A stretch of 64,000 nt of DNA, from NCBI GenBank assembly GCA_036262035.1, contig DATAJS010000018.1, forward strand, positions 186,001 through 250,000, written 5' to 3'. The position numbers and the translations under genes were made by a program. Source of the DNA: Burkholderiales bacterium. Its GTDB lineage: Bacteria; Pseudomonadota; Gammaproteobacteria; Burkholderiales; SG8-41. Each line of letters starts with the position of its first letter. Within the stretch, counting starts at the first letter, position 1. Of the stretch, positions 58,785 through 64,000 are shown piece by piece. Under the pieces are notes generated by a model. That model saw only the letters and a list, made by a program, of their open reading frames with translations, was not told where the DNA came from and ran no database searches.

Positions 58785-59531
58785 ATGGCTGTCGCAGACC
58801 CCCCCACTGGCTCAAAGGAGAACCACGTGTTCAATCGAGACGGCCTGTTCGGCAAGAAGGACGAGAATCCGCGCAACGACCTGCGTCCGGTCAACGTGAC
58901 CCCGGGGCTGTCGGGAGGCTCGTCACCGTCGCGGCCCCAGCCCCAGGTGCAACCGCAGGCCGAGACGCACAAGCCCGACCTGCGCTTCGCCGAGACGCCC
59001 AAGGCCCCCGTCGCCGCCGCCCGGGTCGAAGAGCCCGCCGGCAGCCGGCTCATCGTCGGCCCGGACATCAAGCTCAAAGGCGTGGAGATCACCGACTGCG
59101 ACACCTTGGTCGTGGAGGGCCGTGTCGAGGCCTCGATGGACAGCCGCGTCGTGCAGATCGCCGAGAACGGCGTGTTCTCGGGCACCGTCAGCATCGATGT
59201 CGCGGAGATCCGCGGGATCTTCGAAGGCGAGCTCACCGCGAGAAAGCAGCTCGTCATCTTCTCGACCGGCCGGGTTTCGGGCCGCATTCGCTACGGCAAC
59301 ATCCGCATCGAGGAAGGCGGCGAGATCGCCGGCGAAGTGAGCACGCTCGCCAAGGCCCGTCCGCAGCAGCAGCCGGCCGCGGCGGCGCCGATCGCCGCCC
59401 CGGCACCCGCGGCCGCTCCTGCAGCGCCGCCCGCGCTCGAGCCGGAAGCGCCGACCCTCACCACCGAGCCCATCACCGTCCGCCCGCCGCTAAAGCAGCC
59501 CCTCAAAGGCACCGGCGTCAATACTGTCTAA
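58785..59531 (+). CDS. Bactofilin (polymer-forming cytoskeletal protein)
   Basis: 248 residues from ATG 58785 (GAGGAG 7 bp upstream); a GTG at 58827 also has AAAGGAG and would give a shorter form beginning 'FNRDGLF'. The central ~85-185 residues are the beta-helix domain: 'SRLIVGPDIKLKGVEITDCD', 'TLVVEGRVEASMDSRVVQIA', 'GVFSGTVSIDVAEIRGIFEG'. N- and C-terminal Pro/Ala/Gln-rich tails are disordered. Bactofilins form filaments that shape cells or place flagella and pili. Two good ribosome sites might give two isoforms. Confidence 0.92.
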   Translation: MAVADPPTGSKENHVFNRDGLFGKKDENPRNDLRPVNVTPGLSGGSSPSRPQPQVQPQAETHKPDLRFAETPKAPVAAARVEEPAGSRLIVGPDIKLKGVEITDCDTLVVEGRVEASMDSRVVQIAENGVFSGTVSIDVAEIRGIFEGELTARKQLVIFSTGRVSGRIRYGNIRIEEGGEIAGEVSTLAKARPQQQPAAAAPIAAPAPAAAPAAPPALEPEAPTLTTEPITVRPPLKQPLKGTGVNTV

Positions 59532-59650
59532 GCTCCCGTCGTCGTTCAGGTTCGGCGCGTGCTTGCCGTAATAATCGGCAGCAGCGCCGGACCGGCTTTT
59601 TAGCTCCGGCGTATTCTCTTTTATTTTTAGGGATTTGCGCCGAACGCCTC

Positions 59651-60400
59651 ATGGGACCCCGACTCACTCTGCTCGACACGTCCCGCACTACCGGCGCGGA
59701 CTACGTCGACACCGCCATCGGCGTGGCCGCGGTGCTGCGCAAGGTCGCGGCGACACGCGCGCGCGCGGCCCTCTACCTCGACGACGGCGAGACGTTCCTG
59801 CACACCTGCGTGCTCGGCGTCGAGCCCGACGCGTTCTACTTCGAAAAAGGGCCGGACCCGAAGCTCAACGGTGAGGTGCTGGCGGCGCGCGAGATGACAC
59901 TCGTCACGGCCGATCACAGCGTCCCGGTGCAGTTCACGGTGGCGGCGGCCGAAGCGGCGACGTTCGAAGGCGCGGACGCTTTCCGCGCTCCGCTGCCCGA
60001 GCGCCTGCTGCGGCTCCAGCGGCGCGACTTCTACCGCTTGACCGGGCCGGAGCTGAACTCGGTGATGCGCGTTCAGGTCGTGCCGGCGCACGAGCCGGCG
60101 AATCTGCTCCAGCCCGTCGTGATCGACCTCTCGTGCGGGGGCATGTCGATCGACATCCCGATCGCATCCGGCATGCTCCCGGACCGCTCGCGCCACACCT
60201 GCACCCTCGAATTTCCGGGTCTCGCCCGCATCGACACCGTGCTGTACGTGTGCCTCTCGCGCGAGGTATCGATGGAGAACGGCGTCCCCGGCCGCCGTTA
60301 CGGCGTCGAATTCCTGAATCTGGACGCGAAGTCGGTCGCGCTGATCCAGCGCTTCATCAACGACGAGGAACGCCGGCTGATCCGCAGCGCCCGGAAGTAA
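59651..60400 (+). CDS. YcgR-type flagellar brake protein with PilZ domain
   Basis: 249 residues. The N-terminal YcgR domain spans ~10-115. The PilZ c-di-GMP site is 'RLLRLQRRDFYRL' (RRxxxR, ~118-128) and 'DLSCGGMSIDI' (~158-168), both intact. YcgR binds the flagellar switch or stator when c-di-GMP is high and slows the motor. The nearby fliFGH genes and a degenerate GGDEF protein elsewhere in the window fit. It follows bactofilin by 119 bp. No strong ribosome site. Confidence 0.88.
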   Translation: MGPRLTLLDTSRTTGADYVDTAIGVAAVLRKVAATRARAALYLDDGETFLHTCVLGVEPDAFYFEKGPDPKLNGEVLAAREMTLVTADHSVPVQFTVAAAEAATFEGADAFRAPLPERLLRLQRRDFYRLTGPELNSVMRVQVVPAHEPANLLQPVVIDLSCGGMSIDIPIASGMLPDRSRHTCTLEFPGLARIDTVLYVCLSREVSMENGVPGRRYGVEFLNLDAKSVALIQRFINDEERRLIRSARK

Positions 60401-60424
60401 TCAGCGGCGGAAACAGGAAAGGGA

Positions 60425-60530
60425 GGTTCAAGGAGGGGAAACCTGGGTTTCCCCTCCTTGGCGTTCATCCGCATGCGCGCGCAGCGCGACATGCAGGTCT
60501 GATCGCGCTTCGCGCGATCAGACCTGCATG
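60425..60530 (-). repeat. R3 element: fliE stop-codon hairpin plus palindrome variant
   Basis: In the fliE sense, its last codons and TGA (60518-60520) lie in one arm (60512-60530) of a 19-bp perfect hairpin whose other arm is 60490-60508, loop of 3. Nineteen bases further, 60425-60470 is a 46-bp variant of the R3 palindrome (GGATGAACGCCAAGGAGGGG in fliE sense). The relation to the gene is the same as at 1525 and 35631. Confidence 0.85.
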
Positions 60531-60850
60531 TTCATGATGTCGTGGTAGGCCTGCACTAACTTGTTCCGTACCTGAACGGCCTGGCTGAACGCGATCTGCG
60601 ACTTCTGCATCGCGACCACGACGTCCTGCAGGCTGGTGTTCGGGTCGCCGACGGTGAAGTCCTTCTGAAGCTGCTCGGCCTGGTTCTGGGTGCGGGCGAC
60701 TTCCGACAGCGAAGTCTTGAGCGCGCTGGCGAAGCTGCCGGATTCCCCGGCGGCGGGCGCGACCTCTTCTTTCGCCTGCGGCTTGCGGCTCGCGAGCGCC
60801 TGCGCGGTGCGCAGCTGCGAGAGCATACGATCGATTCCGGACGTATCCAT
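60518..60850 (-). CDS. fliE: Flagellar hook-basal body protein FliE
   Basis: 110 residues, usual length. 'SFASALKTSLSEVARTQNQA', 'FTVGDPNTSLQDVVVAMQKS' and 'AFSQAVQVRNKLVQAYHDIM' are textbook FliE. It links the MS ring to the rod. Alone on the minus strand and divergent from fliFGH, as in enteric bacteria. Its final codons are in an R3 hairpin. Confidence 0.96.
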   Translation of the reverse strand: MDTSGIDRMLSQLRTAQALASRKPQAKEEVAPAAGESGSFASALKTSLSEVARTQNQAEQLQKDFTVGDPNTSLQDVVVAMQKSQIAFSQAVQVRNKLVQAYHDIMNMQV

Positions 60851-61032
60851 GCGGGGCCTGTAAGTTGTCGGGCTGTGTTGAATTCCCGCTAAAGATATCA
60901 GGCGCTCTGTCGTCTACGTCCCGCAAATAGACGCGGAAAACCCCGCTTTTTCCGGCATCGATTCGACCCCGCCCTACCGATAATTCGGACCCTAGGCCTA
61001 AGCCCCGAACCGGTAAACGGAGTCCTTTCGAA

Positions 61033-62670
61033 ATGTCAGGTGAAGCAGCAGCAGAAGGCATCGCTCAGCGGCTCCCCGCGTGGACGCGCATCCCGCCCCA
61101 ACAGCTCCTCGCCATCCTCATGGTGGTGGCGACCGCCCTCGCCCTGGTGATCGGCGGCTGGATGTGGAGCACCGCCCCCGACTACAAGGTCCTGTTCTCG
61201 AACCTCTCGGACAAGGACGGCGGCGCGGTGGTCGCGGCGCTCCAGCAGGCCAACGTCCCCTACAAGTTCGCGGACGGCGGCGGCGCCATCCTGGTGCCGG
61301 CCGAGCACGTCCACGACCTGCGCCTGAAGCTCGCCGGACAGGGCCTGCCCAAGGGCGGGCTGGTCGGCCTGGAGCTCATGGAAGGCCAGCGCTTCGGCGC
61401 GAGCCAGTTCCTCGAGCAGGTCAACTACCAGCGCGGCCTCGAAGGCGAGCTCGCGCGATCGATCCAGACGATCCAGGCCGTCGCGACCGCCCGGATCCAC
61501 CTGGCGCTGCCGCGCGGCACCGCCTTCCTGCGCGAGCAGGCCAAGCCCTCCGCCTCGGTGCTCGTCCACCTGCACCCGGGCCGCACGCTCGACCAGACCC
61601 AGGTCGCGGCGATCGTTCACCTCGTCTCGAACTCGGTCCCGGACCTCGCGCCCAAGAACGTCACGGTCGTCGACCAGAACGGGACGCTGCTGTCCGCCGA
61701 CGGCAACTCGCAGGGTCCGGCGGTCGACACCAAACAGCTCAAGTATCGCCAGGAGACCGAGCTGGGCTACATCAAGCGCATCGAGGCGATCCTCGCCCCG
61801 GTGCTCGGCGCCGCGAACGTGCGCGCGCAGGTCTCGGCCGACCTGGACTTCTCGGAAGTCGAGCAGGCCGAGGAGCTTTACAAGCCGAACGGCAAGCCCG
61901 AGGAAGCCGCGGTCCGCACGTCGCAGACGAGCGAGCAGTCCGGTCCCGCGAGCAACGGCGGCGCCTCGGGCGTTCCGGGCGCGCTGACCAACCAGCCGCC
62001 GCAGAGCGGCGGCGCGCCGGTGCAAGCGGATCCCAATGCAACCGCCGCGAGCACCCCGGGCGCCTCGGGCAGCACGCGCAAGGAATCGGCGGTCACCTAC
62101 GAAGTCGACAAGAGCATCCGCCACACCCGCATCGCGCAGGGCCGCATCAAGCGCCTGTCGGTCGCGGTGGTCGTCAACGACCGCCAGCTCACCGACGCCA
62201 AAGGCAAGGTCACGAGCAAGCCGCTCACCGACGCGGAGAAGCAGCAGATCACCGAGCTCGTCAAAGGCGTAATGGGTTACGACAAGGAGCGCGGCGACAC
62301 GCTGTCGGTCATCAACAGCGCGTTCTCCACGCCTGCGGCGGAGAAAGTGGTCGACGTGCCGATGTGGAAGGACCCCTCGATCATCGGCATGGCGAAGGAG
62401 ATCGGCAAGTACCTGCTCTACGGCGCGCTCGTGCTCTTCATCCTGATGAAGCTGAAGCCCTTCGTGAGCAACATCCTGAAGCCCGCGCCGCTGGTGGCCG
62501 CGCCGGCGCAGCTCGCCGGACCCGCCGTCGAAGGCGAGCTCATCGACGAGCCGGCGAAGGTCGTGGACCGCTACGAGACCACGCTCGGCAACGCGAAGCA
62601 GATCGCCAAGCAGGACCCGAAGGTCGTCGCCAACGTCGTCAAGAACTGGGTAGGCAGCAATGAGCGATAA
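61033..62670 (+). CDS. fliF: Flagellar MS-ring protein FliF
   Basis: 545 residues. First membrane helix ~20-40 ('LLAILMVVATALALVIGGWM'), periplasmic ring-building part with 'GSVLFSNLSDKDG'-like start and 'YQRGLEGELARSIQTIQAVA', a disordered loop at ~290-340 (Gly/Ser/Gln-rich), and second helix ~455-475 ('YLLYGALVLFILMKL'). The end 'VVANVVKNWVGSNE' is the FliG-binding tail. It overlaps fliG by 11 bp. Confidence 0.96.
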   Translation: MSGEAAAEGIAQRLPAWTRIPPQQLLAILMVVATALALVIGGWMWSTAPDYKVLFSNLSDKDGGAVVAALQQANVPYKFADGGGAILVPAEHVHDLRLKLAGQGLPKGGLVGLELMEGQRFGASQFLEQVNYQRGLEGELARSIQTIQAVATARIHLALPRGTAFLREQAKPSASVLVHLHPGRTLDQTQVAAIVHLVSNSVPDLAPKNVTVVDQNGTLLSADGNSQGPAVDTKQLKYRQETELGYIKRIEAILAPVLGAANVRAQVSADLDFSEVEQAEELYKPNGKPEEAAVRTSQTSEQSGPASNGGASGVPGALTNQPPQSGGAPVQADPNATAASTPGASGSTRKESAVTYEVDKSIRHTRIAQGRIKRLSVAVVVNDRQLTDAKGKVTSKPLTDAEKQQITELVKGVMGYDKERGDTLSVINSAFSTPAAEKVVDVPMWKDPSIIGMAKEIGKYLLYGALVLFILMKLKPFVSNILKPAPLVAAPAQLAGPAVEGELIDEPAKVVDRYETTLGNAKQIAKQDPKVVANVVKNWVGSNER

Positions 62671-63661
62671 CAACGAAGGCATACAAAAGGCGGCGATCCT
62701 CCTGATGTCGCTCGGCGAGGACGACGCGGCCGAGGTGTTCAAGTTCCTCGGTCCGAAGGAAGTCCAGAAGATCGGCACCGCGATGGCCGCGCTCAAGGGC
62801 GCGACGCGCGAGGAGATCACCGGCGTGCTCGACGAGTTCTGCACCCAGGCCGGAGAGTCGACGACCATCGGCATGAGCTCGGACGAATACATCAAGCAGG
62901 TCCTGAGGAAAGCGCTCGGCGACGACCGCGCGGCGCACCTGATCGACCGCATCCTGCAGGGCGGCGACACCAGCGGCATCGAGGGGCTGAAGTGGATGGA
63001 CGCGCAGTCGGTGTCGGAGCTCATCAAGAACGAGCACCCGCAGATCATCGCGACCATCCTCGTCCACCTCGACCGCGACCAGGCGTCCGAGATCCTGCTG
63101 CACTTCACCGAGCGCCTGCGCAACGACACGCTGCTGCGCATCGCGACGCTGGACGGCATCCAGCCGCAGGCGCTGCGCGAGCTGAACGACGTGCTGAACA
63201 AGCTGCTCTCGGGCACCGACAACGTCAAGAAGGCGCCGATGGGCGGCGTGCGCTGCGCGGCGGAGATCCTCAACTTCATGCCGCAAACGCACGAGTCGTC
63301 GGTGATCGAGGGCGTCAAGGGTTACGACGCCGATCTCGCGCAGAAGATCGTCGACCAGATGTTCACGTGGGACAACGTCATGGAGATCGACGACCGCGGC
63401 ATCCAGGTGGTGCTGCGCGAAGTGCAGACGGACCAGCTCATCCTCGCGCTCAAGGGCTCGTCGCAGCAGTTCCGCGACAAGATCTTCAAGAACATGTCGA
63501 CTCGCGCCGCCGAATCGCTCAAGGAAGACCTCGAGGCGAAAGGTGCGGTGCGGGTCTCCGAAGTCGAAGCGACGCAGAAGGAGATCCTCAAGGTCGTGCG
63601 CCGCCTCGGCGAGGAAGGCCAGATCCAGCTCGGCGGCAAGGCTGAGGAAGCGTACGTCTGA
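62660..63661 (+). CDS. fliG: Flagellar motor switch protein FliG
   Basis: 333 residues, full length. N-domain 'KAAILLMSLGEDDAAEVFKF', middle domain 'NEHPQIIATILVHLDRDQAS' with the EHPQ motif, and C-domain 'ELLD'-equivalent helix region 'LREVQTDQLILALKGSSQQF' with charged residues that meet the stator. It binds FliF and FliM. The stop overlaps fliH (TGATG). Confidence 0.97.
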   Translation: MSDNNEGIQKAAILLMSLGEDDAAEVFKFLGPKEVQKIGTAMAALKGATREEITGVLDEFCTQAGESTTIGMSSDEYIKQVLRKALGDDRAAHLIDRILQGGDTSGIEGLKWMDAQSVSELIKNEHPQIIATILVHLDRDQASEILLHFTERLRNDTLLRIATLDGIQPQALRELNDVLNKLLSGTDNVKKAPMGGVRCAAEILNFMPQTHESSVIEGVKGYDADLAQKIVDQMFTWDNVMEIDDRGIQVVLREVQTDQLILALKGSSQQFRDKIFKNMSTRAAESLKEDLEAKGAVRVSEVEATQKEILKVVRRLGEEGQIQLGGKAEEAYV

Positions 63662-64000
63662 TGCCGCAGAGCCCGCTCATCCCGAAGGAACAGGCCGCAG
63701 GCATCCAGCGCTGGGAGTTCGGCACGTTCGACGGTCCGCGCGACCGCCGCAAAGGCGAAAGCGTCGCGTCCGCAGCCGCCGCGGCGACCGCCGCGGCCGC
63801 CTCTGCTACTCGCGTGCGCGAGCTCACCGAACGCGCCAAGGCCGAAGGCTACGCCGCCGGCCATCGCGAAGGCCTCGAAGCCGCGCGGCAACAGGCCGCG
63901 GCCGAAACCGGCGCCCGCATCGCACGCGCCGACCAGCTCCTGCACGAGCTCGCGGAGGACTTGCAGCGCTTCGACCGCGAGCTCGCGCACGAAGTGGTGC
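63661..64000 (+). CDS. fliH: Flagellar assembly protein FliH, 5' part only
   Basis: 113 codons before the window ends. After a variable start 'MPQSPLIPKEQAAGIQRWEF' and an Ala-rich linker (~41-54), 'AKAEGYAAGHREGLEAARQQ' shows the FliH GxxxG repeat, then a coiled coil. FliH restrains the FliI ATPase in export. Position after fliG supports it. Confidence 0.93.
   Translation, partial: MPQSPLIPKEQAAGIQRWEFGTFDGPRDRRKGESVASAAAAATAAAASATRVRELTERAKAEGYAAGHREGLEAARQQAAAETGARIARADQLLHELAEDLQRFDRELAHEVV

Noticed and set aside
60851-61032. Sigma-28 or sigma-54 flagellar promoter between fliE and fliF
   Set aside because: ACCGATAA (near 60977) resembles a sigma-28 -10 but no TAAA stands at the right distance, and no GG-N10-GC pair with the proper context was found.

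Overview
This is a high-GC (roughly two-thirds G+C by eye) stretch of bacterial chromosome. It most resembles a betaproteobacterium of the Burkholderiales type. The grounds are three orphan Bug/TctC-type solute-binding proteins, MlaA, a SirB1-type protein, a GcvA-type LysR regulator, and an enteric-style flagellar cluster with fliE divergent from fliFGH. Species cannot be set from the sequence alone. Coding density is high, many genes overlap by 1-13 bp, and no insertion sequence, integrase, phage structural gene or CRISPR array was seen.

Layout. 1-6.5 kb: two Bug solute-binding proteins, dodecin, a fluoroacetate-dehalogenase-like hydrolase, an isocitrate/isopropylmalate dehydrogenase relative, and a gabD / secreted protein / VOC gene set. 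6.8-11.8 kb: mlaA, then a tightly coupled minus-strand operon (VOC, DUF6352-like, SirB1-like, EamA transporter, alpha/beta hydrolase) ending at a tRNA-Arg(CCT). 12-17.6 kb: an accessory-looking stretch with a putative zinc protease carrying five tandem ~49-residue repeats, small unknown genes (one frameshifted), and a BON-domain protein with a long Gly/Ser/Tyr/Gln low-complexity region. 17.7-23.3 kb: a Do-type serine protease lipoprotein, membrane proteins, an SDR-DoxX fusion and an MFS carrier. 23.4-31.9 kb: an organic-acid module with a PrpF-like isomerase, an FMN hydroxy-acid oxidase, three tandem MFS paralogues, MmgE/PrpD and a Bug protein.

32-43 kb: an MBL/NUDIX/3-hydroxyisobutyrate-dehydrogenase-like operon, a degenerate GGDEF protein, an HTH regulator, aspartate dehydrogenase with XdhC, malonyl-CoA decarboxylase, CoxG, a GST, a queuosine-precursor transporter, MgtC and RtcB. 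43.2-55.5 kb: a 950-residue patatin-like membrane protein converging on a five-gene operon of three different di-heme c-type cytochromes, an Old-Yellow-Enzyme relative and a GMC oxidoreductase. This operon is the best candidate for an uncharacterised pathway. 55.7-58.5 kb: tRNA-Pro(TGG), an MFS carrier, a LysR regulator and a small protein. 58.8-64 kb: bactofilin, a YcgR-type PilZ protein, and the flagellar genes fliE, fliF, fliG and the start of fliH.

The gaps between genes carry at least five families of interspersed inverted repeats. Two stand out. One is a 43-46 bp palindromic element that follows three unrelated genes, each of whose last codons and stop form a 12-19 bp perfect hairpin. 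The other is a pair of inverted arrays of 15-nt units. Functions are assigned from family resemblance read by eye, and no database search was possible.
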